Positions 29,462-37,383 are shown, counted from the stretch's first letter. The stretch: 54,009 bases of DNA from Candidatus Omnitrophota bacterium (GCA_029561555.1 JAKQXH010000069.1:1-54009); one strand, 5' to 3'. Numbers and translations are program-made. The notes: generated by a model not told the origin, from the sequence alone.

Positions 29462-29730
29462 GCCGTATTACCTTTCACATGAGTGGCTCTAATGAGGCTA
29501 AACCCGCCCTTTTCGGGGCTGAATTTCCGCTTGAAAGGCCTTTTTCTTGGAGAGAAATGTCGTTATGAGCTGACTTGGGGAAACCTGAAAAAGGGATTAA
29601 GTAATAAAATATTACGTCTTAGCAAATTGGATAACCGGTCTCCCGAATTCCCTTTCCGTCCTCAGAGCGAATTCTCTGCAAGAAACAGATCTTTACCGCG
29701 AAATTCCATTAGAAAGAACGGTTTTTTATA
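29462..29730. other. Non-coding gap, no clear feature
   Basis: AT-rich gap upstream of the ATPase gene. A poor promoter-like pair (TTATCC, 17 bp, TATTTT on the minus strand near 29610-29645) and a short AAAGGCCTTT palindrome near 29535 are the only marks. An 82-codon plus-strand frame here shows no ribosome site or recognisable protein. Confidence 0.4.
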
Positions 29731-29786
29731 ACAGAAAAACACGCGGCGATCAAGGAAAAATTTTACTTAAATTTTTCAACGCCGCC
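29731..29786 (-). terminator. Hairpin terminator after the glycosyltransferase gene
   Basis: On the minus strand GGCGGC (29781-29786) pairs with GCCGCG-side bases at 29743-29748, enclosing a perfect 9-bp inner stem GAAAAATTT/AAATTTTTC with loop AAGTA. A TTTTTCT run follows at 29736-29741. It lies 38 bp past the stop of the gene ending at 29824. Confidence 0.55.
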
Positions 29787-29823
29787 TAAAATCTTCAAGC
29801 GCTGAAAAAGACGCGCGCGACTT

Positions 29824-31002
29824 TCAAACTCCTCCGGAGACCGCGAGAAACGCGCCGAATTTTTTCTGGACATCGTTGAAAATATCCGACGCAATCCGCA
29901 GGGACGCATCCGCAAAAGATTCGTCCCTCGTCTGCTTCCTGAAAAATTCGAATTTCCCCGGCGTCTTCAGGAGCGACACCACTTTGTCGGAAGCGTCTTT
30001 CAGGTCGTACAGCCGGGCGGCAAGGCCGTGTTCCAGAAGATATTCGCAATTGCGGTCCTCCTGACCGGGAATCGGATCCACCAAAACCATCGGCAGTCCC
30101 GCGGCCATGGCTTCCGAAGAAGTCAACCCGCCGGGTTTGCTCACAATCAAGTCGCAGGCATTCATCAGCTCGTGAATATTCTCGACAAAACCGAAGACAT
30201 GCATGCGCGGACGGATCAAAGGGGCCATTTCGTCCAGATTTTTCTTCAGCTCCCTGTTTTTCCCCGCCACCACCACCAATTCCAGGGGAAAATCGCAGCG
30301 TTCGAACGATTTGACGATCTCTTCCATTTTTCCGACGCCGAACCCGCCGTTCAGAATCAAAACCGACGGATTCCCGCCCTCCAATCCGACTCTCTTCCGG
30401 GAAATCTCCTTGGGCGGAAGTTCCGCGAAGGCCGGATTGATGGGGATGCCCGTCACGGCGATCTTGTCCTCCTCGATTCCCCTTCTTACCAAATTTCTTC
30501 TTGAATCTTCGTTCGCCACGTAATATTTGTCGACATGCGAATACACCCAGAAAGCATGCGGATAAAAATCCGTCAGCGTGCAGTAAAGCGGCAGGAACAA
30601 TTTCCCACGCGCCTTCATATCGCTAAAGATCTCGAGGGCAAGAAAATGCGTGCAAACAATCAGGTGGGGGTCGAATTCCTCGATGAGATTTTTCAAATTG
30701 ATGGTGTTCAACTTGTCAAACAAAAGACGTATCTTGGCCGTATTGCGGGCGGTAAGATCGTCGTCGTACTTTTTATAAATGTACCCGAGGAGATCCGGCA
30801 GCTCTTCGATCAGTTCAAGATAAATCCGGTTGTACATCTTGCGAAAAACGACATTCGCAAAATCCAGCACATCGACCGCGTTCGCATCGCAATCCGGATA
30901 GAGTCTTTCAAACACCTGTTTCAGGGCCTCCGCCGATCGCTGATGCCCCAGCCCCGCCGTCGTGTAAACGATCAGGACCTTAAACCGCTTTTCGGATCTC
31001 AT
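29824..31002 (-). CDS. MGDG synthase/UgtP-like glycosyltransferase (GT28)
   Basis: Membrane-associated transferase likely to add sugar to diacylglycerol. The 392-residue product has the family N-terminus VYTTAGLGHQRSAEAL, a DFYPHAFW substrate loop, the donor loop LILNGGFGVGKMEE and the nucleotide-sugar site KPGGLTSSEAMAAGLP with PIPGQEDRNCEYL. The order and lengths match monogalactosyldiacylglycerol synthase and processive diacylglycerol glucosyltransferases. Starts 26 bp after the phosphatase-fold gene, so probably cotranscribed. Confidence 0.9.
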   Translation of the reverse strand: MRSEKRFKVLIVYTTAGLGHQRSAEALKQVFERLYPDCDANAVDVLDFANVVFRKMYNRIYLELIEELPDLLGYIYKKYDDDLTARNTAKIRLLFDKLNTINLKNLIEEFDPHLIVCTHFLALEIFSDMKARGKLFLPLYCTLTDFYPHAFWVYSHVDKYYVANEDSRRNLVRRGIEEDKIAVTGIPINPAFAELPPKEISRKRVGLEGGNPSVLILNGGFGVGKMEEIVKSFERCDFPLELVVVAGKNRELKKNLDEMAPLIRPRMHVFGFVENIHELMNACDLIVSKPGGLTSSEAMAAGLPMVLVDPIPGQEDRNCEYLLEHGLAARLYDLKDASDKVVSLLKTPGKFEFFRKQTRDESFADASLRIASDIFNDVQKKFGAFLAVSGGV

Positions 31003-31028
31003 TCAGTCTCCCCAAAAATCAGTCCGTT

Positions 31029-31481
31029 TCAACAGCCGCACCGGCACGAACAACTCAGCAGCCGGCTGACGGCTTCGTTAATCCCCCCAAACGTCTTCTC
31101 GTAAGCGGATTCCGATCTCTCGATCACCGTCGGGATATTCAGGTTCATTGTCTTTTCCGCCGAGAAAGCCTCATAGGTGTTTCTCAGATAGTTTTCGTTC
31201 TCGACGGACAGAGCAACCACAAAATCCGCTTTCCGGAGCAGTTCATCGCTGACCTGGACCGAACGCACCGCCCCCGCGGAAAGTCCCTGCTTCCGCAATG
31301 CCGATACGGCATACGGATCCAATGCCTGCCCGGCAGGCACAACCAGTCCGGCCAATTTAAATTTCACATCCGGCAAACGTTTTCTCAAAATCACATAAGC
31401 CAAAAGGCCCCTACCGCAACCGTCATTTGAAACGATTAAACCCGTTTTCACTTCCGATTCTTTTTTTGAACACGATTTCAT
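31029..31481 (-). CDS. LMW phosphotyrosine phosphatase-fold protein, catalytic Cys lost
   Basis: The 150-residue product follows the low-molecular-weight PTP layout: an N-terminal strand then a phosphate loop, GLSAGAVRSVQVSDELL, and ADFVVALSVENENYL. The CX5R loop is changed: position 18 is Ser, giving SNDGCGR with Arg24 kept. The C-terminal DP(Y/F) general-acid motif is also absent (IERSESAYE). It ends in a CSCRCGC tail. It is probably a binding pseudo-enzyme, or uses the shifted Cys22; this is inference. Very strong GGAGGAG ribosome site. In an operon with the downstream glycosyltransferase. Confidence 0.72.
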   Translation of the reverse strand: MKSCSKKESEVKTGLIVSNDGCGRGLLAYVILRKRLPDVKFKLAGLVVPAGQALDPYAVSALRKQGLSAGAVRSVQVSDELLRKADFVVALSVENENYLRNTYEAFSAEKTMNLNIPTVIERSESAYEKTFGGINEAVSRLLSCSCRCGC

Positions 31482-31534
31482 ACCGCTCCTCCGTCATGAG
31501 TTTCTAATTGAACCTTTAAAGAACTCCCAAACCC

Positions 31535-32206
31535 TTACCGGGAAGAATTTTCCAGCGCGGGCTCTCTCTCTGAAACAATCTTGTCCGCGCGAATCGTCAA
31601 AACGCCCCCTTTGTAATCAGCCCGTATGGTCTCTTCAGCCAGAGAAGGCGGAAGAGGTATCCTTTTCTCAAACCTCCCTTCAAAACGTTCCTGCCGGTAA
31701 AATTCCCCCTTCTCTCCGGAATCTCCCTCCTCCCGGCTGAAAGACCTTTTCCCTTTCACGGTAAGGAACCCGTCCCGAACCCTAACCTCGATATCCTTCT
31801 TTTTCATTCCGGGAAGATCCATCGTGATCACAACTTCCTTTGCCGTCTCTTCGACGTTCAGAGAAGGCTCCCGAGTCGGAAGCCCTTCCGGCAGAGCCCC
31901 CTCAAAGCGGGAAAGATTTTTTGTTAGGATCTTATTTGCCTGTGTCTGCATCTTCTGCACATTGGAAAGCGTATCGGCGGGGCCCGGAGACGGTTCGGCG
32001 GCAAAAGACCCCTGCGGCCCGTTTTTTTCGTCTTCCCGGATATGATTCTGAACCACATTCATTTGTATAGACTGAACCTCCGGACGATCCTTCCCGTCCG
32101 TTCCGGATTCCTGGGACTGGGCAAACAAAATGCTTCCGGAAGAAAAAACTCCCAATACCAAAAAGCACCCCACTTGAGCCAAACGGCGGCAACATTCTTT
32201 CTTCAT
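31535..32206 (-). CDS. Exported Hsp20 small heat-shock protein
   Basis: The 223-residue product has an N-terminal signal peptide (basic start, hydrophobic core about 11-28, cleavage near LFAQ-SQ), a polar linker to about 110, and an alpha-crystallin domain (114-208) with ITMDLPGMKKKDIEV, LTVKGKR, and the GVLTI strand. The usual C-terminal IxI is not obvious. Hsp20 proteins are normally cytosolic holdases, so an exported form is unusual. AAGGAG ribosome site; extended -10 promoter upstream. Confidence 0.88.
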   Translation of the reverse strand: MKKECCRRLAQVGCFLVLGVFSSGSILFAQSQESGTDGKDRPEVQSIQMNVVQNHIREDEKNGPQGSFAAEPSPGPADTLSNVQKMQTQANKILTKNLSRFEGALPEGLPTREPSLNVEETAKEVVITMDLPGMKKKDIEVRVRDGFLTVKGKRSFSREEGDSGEKGEFYRQERFEGRFEKRIPLPPSLAEETIRADYKGGVLTIRADKIVSEREPALENSSR

Positions 32207-32264
32207 GGCGTTTTCTCCTTAAGAAATCAGTTCGTTTTTGCCGGAGCTTCCTAAAAACCAGAAT

Positions 32265-32273
32265 AGTATAGCA
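32265..32273 (-). promoter_or_regulatory. Extended -10 promoter for the exported Hsp20 gene
   Basis: Minus-strand TGC-TATACT forms an extended -10 element (TATACT at 32265-32270). No convincing -35 and no heat-shock (CIRCE or sigma32) signature were seen. Leader about 50 nt. Confidence 0.5.
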
Positions 32274-32474
32274 TAAAAACCGGAAACGGATTCTTAAACC
32301 CTGCCCGCGAATCCCCATCCCCACGCAAGAATGCCCGGACCCGGACCGGTTTCGTTTCCTCCCTCCACGCTAGCCCCTCACCTTCGCACTAAGCTTCAAA
32401 AAGATTATCCGGAAGAGAAGATTTCCGGTTTCACTCAAATTCTGAAATTTTTGATTTCTCATTTTGCCGGAGAA

Positions 32475-32483
32475 TGCTACAAT
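32475..32483 (+). promoter_or_regulatory. Extended -10 promoter for tRNA-Leu
   Basis: Plus-strand TGC-TACAAT (TACAAT 32478-32483) lies 17 bases before the tRNA. The -35 is poor. It is divergent from the Hsp20 promoter about 210 bp away. Confidence 0.45.
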
Positions 32484-32500
32484 CCTGACCCTACGGATTC

Positions 32501-32584
32501 GCAGGAGTGGCGGAATTGGCAGACGCGCAAGATTCAGGGTCTTGTGGGCGCAAGCTCGTGGGGGTTCAAGTCCCCCCTCCTGCA
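32501..32584 (+). tRNA. tRNA-Leu (anticodon CAG)
   Basis: An 84-nt class II tRNA with acceptor stem GCAGGAG/CTCCTGC, anticodon stem-loop CAAGA-TTCAGGG-TCTTG giving anticodon CAG (reads CUG), a long variable arm, and T-arm GGGGG-TTCAAGT-CCCCC. Discriminator A at 32584; CCA is not encoded. It is the only plus-strand gene found in the window. Confidence 0.96.
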
Positions 32585-32624
32585 TGATTTAGAATCGCTT
32601 CAGCAAATCTTCCTTCGAAGCACA

Positions 32625-33143
32625 TCAATAGAAAATGTCGACCCGCTCCCGGATCTTCGGCTTTTCATACATGGGCGAATTAAAGCTGGCCTCGAAATAA
32701 TCGGCGGCAATTTCCCCAAAAGAGCGCTTAGACGTTTGGCGGGAAAAACACTCTCCCAACGCTTGAACGGGAATCGCGACCGGCGAGATAATCGTCAGGC
32801 CCGCCCCCAGAAGATAACGGGGGCATTGATAAGTCCAACTGGGAGGGAGCTCATATTTTTCACGGACAAAAGTCTCCAAGACGTTTTTTCTGGACTCAAA
32901 GCGGGTTTCCGCTTCTTCCGGTGAATAAGGATAATTTTGATATGAATCGACGACATATTCGGGGATCAAGATATTGTTGCGGGCCACGGCATAAAAGGGC
33001 CTGACGATATTTTCATCATCGACGCCGGGCCCCAGTTCGACGACTCGATAGGAAGCGCATCCGGCAATCAGAAAAGTAATAAGGATTAGCAGCGGGATCA
33101 AGGAACTCAACGTTGCGATAAGATAGGAAGGTTCTTTTTTCAC
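32625..33143 (-). CDS. Small lipoprotein of unknown function
   Basis: About 172 residues with a hydrophobic N-terminal segment ending in the lipobox LIAGC, so probably lipid-anchored. The mature part has many Tyr and Pro residues and a hydrophobic stretch around GAGLTIISPVAIPVQALG. I do not recognise a family. Start is uncertain: GTG 33143 or TTG 33152, neither with a good ribosome site. It lies between the two tRNA genes, converging with tRNA-Leu. Confidence 0.65.
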   Translation of the reverse strand: MKKEPSYLIATLSSLIPLLILITFLIAGCASYRVVELGPGVDDENIVRPFYAVARNNILIPEYVVDSYQNYPYSPEEAETRFESRKNVLETFVREKYELPPSWTYQCPRYLLGAGLTIISPVAIPVQALGECFSRQTSKRSFGEIAADYFEASFNSPMYEKPKIRERVDIFY

Positions 33144-33178
33144 TTTCAGCAAAAAATATTTAGAAAATAATACGTCGC

Positions 33179-33343
33179 TAGAGGACTTGGCTCCTCCGGC
33201 TCATATCTCTCCGCACGATTTATTTTCATCAATCATGCTTCGATTCGCCTCCGGTAGGCCACCCGCTGCCTCGACGGTTGTCGCTGCTCCTCATGGTCGC
33301 AGCTCCACAAACAAGGCTCGGCAGCTCCCTTCAAGTCCTCTAT
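33179..33343 (-). repeat. 165-bp element bounded by inverted copies of the tRNA-Val T-arm
   Basis: TAGAGGACTTG (33179-33189) and its inverted copy CAAGTCCTCTA (33332-33342) bound a non-coding segment. Both match the T-arm of the adjacent tRNA-Val: TTCAAGTCCTCTAT at 33330-33343 is a perfect 14-bp inverted copy of 33371-33384 inside the tRNA gene. The interior is rich in GGAGC/GCAGC-type short motifs and could fold as RNA. Nature unknown: decayed attachment site, MITE-like palindrome or structured transcript tail. Confidence 0.6.
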
Positions 33344-33364
33344 GTGATTTTTCAAAAAAATAAC

Positions 33365-33438
33365 TGGGCAATAGAGGACTTGAACCTCTGACCCCTTCGA
33401 TGTGAACGAAGTGCTCTAACCAACTGAGCTAATTGCCC
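33365..33438 (-). tRNA. tRNA-Val (anticodon CAC)
   Basis: A 74-nt tRNA with acceptor stem GGGCAAT/ATTGCCC, D-arm GCTCAGTTGGTTAGAGC, anticodon stem-loop CTTCG-TTCACAT-CGAAG giving anticodon CAC (reads GUG), and T-arm AGAGG-TTCAAGT-CCTCT. Discriminator A at 33365; CCA not encoded. A T-rich run follows about four bases downstream. Partial copies of its ends lie on both sides. Confidence 0.96.
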
Positions 33439-33462
33439 ATCATCTTTCTTTCATTCAACCAG

Positions 33463-33583
33463 AATTAGCTCTGTACTGACTACTTCTAAGTTTCCCAACC
33501 AACTGTCCTCACCTCAAAGCGGCGAGGACTGCCCTGCCCCATTGATCCAAAAAAATTCAATGAAGGTCAGTGCTGAGCTAATT
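33463..33583. repeat. 121-bp imperfect palindromic element containing tRNA-Val 5' sequence
   Basis: AATTAGCTCTGTACTGAC (33463-33480) and GTCAGTGCTGAGCTAATT (33566-33583) are inverted copies with 16 of 18 matches. Inside is a hairpin GTCCTC (33505-33510)/GAGGAC (33524-33529). CTGAGCTAATTGCCC at 33573-33587 is identical to 15 bases of the tRNA-Val 5' end (33424-33438). The element covers the region where the tRNA promoter should lie. Confidence 0.6.
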
Positions 33584-33776
33584 GCCCTCAATGAGCATCG
33601 AGCTTATGCGACCCAAGGGAGCATCAAGCTCGCCATGCGAATTGATCCCAGGAGCCCCCGGCCTAGGGGGCGACGTGGGATTACTACCAATTTATCCCAG
33701 GCCGTGAATCCTTCTCCGCTTCAGCCCGGACGGCCTCGCTTCGAAGCCAACCTAGGGAGCGACGAAAAATCTTTTC
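33584..33776. repeat. Non-coding segment with hairpin and short repeats
   Basis: No gene is seen. A hairpin at 33645-33681 pairs GCCCCC (33654-33659) with GGGGGC (33666-33671) and outer ATCCCA with TGGGAT. CCTAGGGGGCGACG (33662-33675) recurs as CCTAGGGAGCGACG (33751-33764), one mismatch. GAGCATC-AGCT motifs occur twice near 33593 and 33620. A plus-strand frame across it overlaps efp and looks spurious. Confidence 0.45.
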
Positions 33777-34331
33777 CTACCCTCTCCCGATATACTCCCC
33801 GCTTCGGGTATCAATCTTGACAAAATCACCTTCGCTAACGAACAGAGGAACCGAGACTTCATACCCGGTTTCCAATTTTGCCGGTTTAAGCGTATTCGTT
33901 GCCGAATCGCCTTTCACTCCCGGAGGCGAATCGACCACTTTCAATACGATGCTGGACGGAAGCTCAATCATAATCGGGCTGTCTTCGTAAAAACGGATTT
34001 TCAATTCTTGATTCTCTTTTAGATAATGAGCGGCATCCCCCACGCTCGATTCCAGCATCATAAAGCTGTGATAGTCTTCCAGATCCATAAAATGGAACCC
34101 GTCTCCGTCACGATAAAGAAACTGGACCGACTTGGGAATCAAAGGAGCCTGTTCCACATCTTCGTCCGAAGAAAACTTATACTGCAACACACGGTTGGTC
34201 TTGACGTTGCGCAAAGTCGCCTGGACAAAACCCCGCTTATTTCCCGGCGTATAATGCCGAAAATCTTCGACCATATGAATTTCCTTATTAAACATAATGG
34301 CCGTTCCTTTTCTCAAATCATTCGCTTGCAT
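33777..34331 (-). CDS. efp: Elongation factor P
   Basis: Relieves ribosome stalling at polyproline stretches. The 184-residue product has the KOW-like domain I, an OB domain and the C-terminal OB domain with GDSATNTLKPAKLETGYEV-type signature and VPLFVSEGDFVKIDTRSGEYIGR. The domain I tip reads TPGNKRGF, where the E. coli tip has PGKGQAF: the position of the modified Lys34 is Asn31, with Lys32-Arg33 next to it. Modification enzymes are not in the window. Strong ribosome site AAGGAG and a strong promoter upstream. Confidence 0.95.
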   Translation of the reverse strand: MQANDLRKGTAIMFNKEIHMVEDFRHYTPGNKRGFVQATLRNVKTNRVLQYKFSSDEDVEQAPLIPKSVQFLYRDGDGFHFMDLEDYHSFMMLESSVGDAAHYLKENQELKIRFYEDSPIMIELPSSIVLKVVDSPPGVKGDSATNTLKPAKLETGYEVSVPLFVSEGDFVKIDTRSGEYIGRG

Positions 34332-34359
34332 GTCTGTCTCCTTGAAAGATAAGGGGAGA

Positions 34360-34389
34360 ATTATAGCAAAGCCGAGCTTTTATTGACAA
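34360..34389 (-). promoter_or_regulatory. Promoter for efp
   Basis: Minus-strand TTGTCA (34384-34389), 18-bp spacer, and perfect TATAAT (34360-34365) preceded by TGC, an extended -10. Leader about 22 nt carrying the ribosome site. Confidence 0.7.
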
Positions 34390-34422
34390 GCGCATTCGGA
34401 AGGAAAGGCTTTCCGCTCTGCT

Positions 34423-35169
34423 TCAGCGAAGCATCATGACGGAAATCATCCGACCGGTCTCCCGCCCTTCACGCCGGTAGGAATAAAAACGATGCTCATG
34501 GCAATGCGTGCATAATCCGCAGTCTTCGATATTCTCCCGCCGGATTCCGCTCTCCAGCAAAGCCGAAAGGATGCCGGCCGTAAGATCCAGGTAAATTTTC
34601 CCGTCCCGGTCCTCGACCGCGCCGGGAAAATGAGAAGCTACGTCCGCTCCGACTTCATAGCAGCAACGGCGAATCATGGGGCCCAAAGCCACGCAAAGGT
34701 CCTCCGACCGGCTCAAGAAATTTCCGGAAAAAGCCGCCACCATTTTCTGCGGTAATTTATTGAAAAGCCCTCGCCAACCGACATGAGCCACTCCCGCCGC
34801 TTGCTTTCTGGGATCATGAAAAAAAACCGAAGCGCAATCCGCCGTCAAAACCCCCAGGGGGATTCCCTTTTCCCGCGTAATCAGAGCATCCGCATTCGGA
34901 ACCGCATCCGCACGGCAATGGGCTCCCTTGCCTCTCAGACTCTCGGTCACCAGGACAATATTCCCCCCGTGGATCTGATCCATGCAAACCAGCCGGTCCG
35001 CAGAGGCGCCGAGAATTTGAAAGAAAATTTCGCGGTCATTTCTAGGGACGGAAAAATCTTCGGAGAAACGCATATTGAATTTCCGGTCGCTAAAAGCCGC
35101 GGAAACGGATGCCCCCGCAAAAATCTCGAACGAGTGACATCCTTTGTCTTCAAACAGCGTAATGGCCAT
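34423..35169 (-). CDS. pgeF: YfiH/PgeF-family polyphenol oxidase-like protein
   Basis: Multicopper-type fold family (laccase domain) linked in E. coli to peptidoglycan editing and in other species to purine nucleoside cleavage. The product (248 aa) has ADALITREKGIPLGVLTADC, GVAHVGWRGL, GPMIRRCCYEVG and FYSYRREGRETGRM, with the metal-binding His/Cys residues in place. ATG 35169 follows GGGAGG; a longer frame to 35226 overlaps the upstream gene and is not needed. Confidence 0.9.
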   Translation of the reverse strand: MAITLFEDKGCHSFEIFAGASVSAAFSDRKFNMRFSEDFSVPRNDREIFFQILGASADRLVCMDQIHGGNIVLVTESLRGKGAHCRADAVPNADALITREKGIPLGVLTADCASVFFHDPRKQAAGVAHVGWRGLFNKLPQKMVAAFSGNFLSRSEDLCVALGPMIRRCCYEVGADVASHFPGAVEDRDGKIYLDLTAGILSALLESGIRRENIEDCGLCTHCHEHRFYSYRREGRETGRMISVMMLR

Positions 35170-35170
35170 C

Positions 35171-37342
35171 TCACACCTCCCGCATGACGACATCCCGGTC
35201 TTCTTCGGACCGCTGGGACGCATCAAAAAACTTTTCCTCCCGGATCAAAGGATCGATTTTCGAAACAAGGTCCGCATTGGCGTGAAACCTTCTCCGGATC
35301 GAACCCTCCTTCAGGTAATTACAAAGAGAAATCAGACTCATCCCCTGGTCCAGGCACAGATACTTGTACGCCACCAGCCCCGTTTCCACGGTTACCGCAT
35401 CGTAGAAACCGTATTCACCGTAAACATCATAAAGTTCGAGAAGCTTCCGTAAATTCGCAACCGCTTCCTCAGGCGCAAACTCCAGGGAAAGGAAACTGGC
35501 ATGCGGCGTCACAACCCCCGCCTTATATCCTTTGCAACCGAAAGGTTTGGCTCCGTATTCCGAATATCCGCCCTCCGGCACCGAAGACGGGCTCATCCCC
35601 CAAACCGGATAGCCCAATTCCTCTTTGGCATATCGGATCTGCCCCTGAACATGAATTTCGTCATTTTTCCCGAGCCCTTCGGGCGCCAATTCCTTTTCTG
35701 CAAGAATCATCGTCGGCATCAGAGCTTCAAATGCGGATCCTCCCCAGGAAGGCACGTATTCCAAATCCTTCCATTCATAATTCCCCCCCTCGTATTCAAA
35801 CCCAAGCGTCTTCTTTTTGAAACGGTTCACGGGAAACTGCTCCTGCCAGGTGAAATTATCCGGGAAAGTACGCACCATGCGAAACCAATGCTCGACCGGC
35901 ACTTCCCCCCGGCCGATAGCAATCGCGCTGACCGCCCGAGGTTCCGCGTAAAAAACACCGTAGTGGTAATCCGAATACACGTCCAGATGATCGTAGTAAC
36001 CGTGAAACATCTGCTGATCGACGGGATCATAAAAAAACCGAAAATTACCTCTGTTCAGAATTTTATCGCAGGCTTTTCCGAGCTCATCGGGAAACGCTCC
36101 TTTAGCCACGTAAAGGCCGGCCGCCAGCCAGCCCGAATCCACGAAAGACACAAAATAGCTCGTCCGTTCCAACTGCGTGGTATCGTAATAGTTATACAGG
36201 AATCCGCTCGGTTTGTGAAAATCCATTTCGCCGACCACCTTGATCGTGTCTCCGATCCGTTTCACGGCATCTTCCCGGGAGATAAATCCGAGATCATATC
36301 CCGCCACGACGCACATCAAATAAATCCCGATATTGGTCACATTCGTGTAGTCCCCGACCCAACCTCCCGCATCCACGGGCTTATTCTGCCCGAGCTGAAT
36401 GGTATCCAAAGGCAAATGATGTTCCTGATCCACGATCTCGTCAAAAAAACGCCAGGTATCGCGCGCGACTTCCGTCAAAAACGCCCGATCCTCCGCGGGA
36501 AACGATTTCCTGACGATTTTCTCCGAAGGGAACCCTTTCAGCCTCTTGACCAAAAATTGCATGAACTCGACGCCTTCGAGCCGGACGGGCGTCTTGTCCC
36601 CTTTTAGACGGGGAGGAAAATCAACGGCGGAAGGGCCGGGATTCCCCGTGCGGACAAAGCGGATATCGTCGACATAAATGCGCCCGGTCTTTTTGTCCAC
36701 TCGCCGGTCTTCAAACACAATCACAAATTCGTCCAGACCGCGCCTCCCGATCGACGGGTCTTTCCAAACCGCGGGATCCGCGAAATTAAGGATCCCCGTC
36801 ATGGCATTCAGCGGAATGCTGATTTTTTGCCAATCCGACGTGACATTCTTCACGATATAACTTCCCTGAAGTTTCCCCACGCGGTCCGTATTTTCGAACT
36901 TTTTGATCTCGACCCGGAACAGCTTCGAAAAACCTTTTTGGGAATCGCCTTTCACATAGAATTCGAGATGATCGTATTCCTCGGCGTCCAAATCGCCGAG
37001 CTTGGTCCAGAAACCGCATTTGGCGGGGACTTCCGTCTCGGAGTCCACATCATAATCCAACCGGAGGACTTTCCCCGGCCCCTGAGGCCCCTCCATTTCC
37101 ACGATTTCCGCGTCACAACTGGCCGAATCGTCTTCGGGATCCAAATCCCAGGTCCCGCTATCCCCTCCGAGATTGTTCTTGAATACGCCTCCGTTAAAAT
37201 CATGCACCGTCAGTGTTTTTAGAGGAGGATTTTCGGAGGGGCTCCCGCACATGCCTTTCCCCGGGAGAGTCGAGCATCCGGAAAACAGAAAAGAAAAACA
37301 AACCGCCGCGGATAATAGGGATGATTTCAGTATACGTTCCAT
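35171..37342 (-). CDS. Lipoprotein with carbohydrate-binding-like and glycoamylase-like domains
   Basis: The 723-residue product has a lipobox (FSGC, Cys about 23), a CBM11/galactose-binding-like beta domain (about 45-235, ending in GRIYVDDIRFVR), and a large C-terminal alpha/alpha-barrel region typical of PF10091 glycoamylase-like enzymes, with FVSFVDSGWLAAGL, VPSWGGSAFEALMP, VWGMSPSS and GFYDAVTVETGLVA. Related proteins act on beta-1,2-glucans (GH144/GH162-type) or are uncharacterised. Expected in the periplasm or outer membrane. TAGAAT lies only six bases before ATG 37342, so the leader may be very short. Substrate is not determinable here. Confidence 0.85.
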   Translation of the reverse strand: MERILKSSLLSAAVCFSFLFSGCSTLPGKGMCGSPSENPPLKTLTVHDFNGGVFKNNLGGDSGTWDLDPEDDSASCDAEIVEMEGPQGPGKVLRLDYDVDSETEVPAKCGFWTKLGDLDAEEYDHLEFYVKGDSQKGFSKLFRVEIKKFENTDRVGKLQGSYIVKNVTSDWQKISIPLNAMTGILNFADPAVWKDPSIGRRGLDEFVIVFEDRRVDKKTGRIYVDDIRFVRTGNPGPSAVDFPPRLKGDKTPVRLEGVEFMQFLVKRLKGFPSEKIVRKSFPAEDRAFLTEVARDTWRFFDEIVDQEHHLPLDTIQLGQNKPVDAGGWVGDYTNVTNIGIYLMCVVAGYDLGFISREDAVKRIGDTIKVVGEMDFHKPSGFLYNYYDTTQLERTSYFVSFVDSGWLAAGLYVAKGAFPDELGKACDKILNRGNFRFFYDPVDQQMFHGYYDHLDVYSDYHYGVFYAEPRAVSAIAIGRGEVPVEHWFRMVRTFPDNFTWQEQFPVNRFKKKTLGFEYEGGNYEWKDLEYVPSWGGSAFEALMPTMILAEKELAPEGLGKNDEIHVQGQIRYAKEELGYPVWGMSPSSVPEGGYSEYGAKPFGCKGYKAGVVTPHASFLSLEFAPEEAVANLRKLLELYDVYGEYGFYDAVTVETGLVAYKYLCLDQGMSLISLCNYLKEGSIRRRFHANADLVSKIDPLIREEKFFDASQRSEEDRDVVMREV

Positions 37343-37383
37343 CGCAGTATTCTACAGTTTTCGGGAATCAAAGAGGAGAAAAA

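Noticed and set aside
32370-32585. 71-codon minus-strand frame
   Set aside because: Runs antisense through tRNA-Leu; a well-known type of false ORF.
33179-33343. Integration (att) site with a prophage or island
   Set aside because: No integrase or phage genes nearby and the matching part is short; kept only as one explanation of the palindromes.
33542-33820. 92-codon plus-strand frame
   Set aside because: Overlaps the palindrome, the repeat block and the end of efp; no start signal and no protein-like pattern.
35501-36607. 368-codon plus-strand frame
   Set aside because: Antisense to the glycoamylase-like lipoprotein; low-complexity Arg/His composition.
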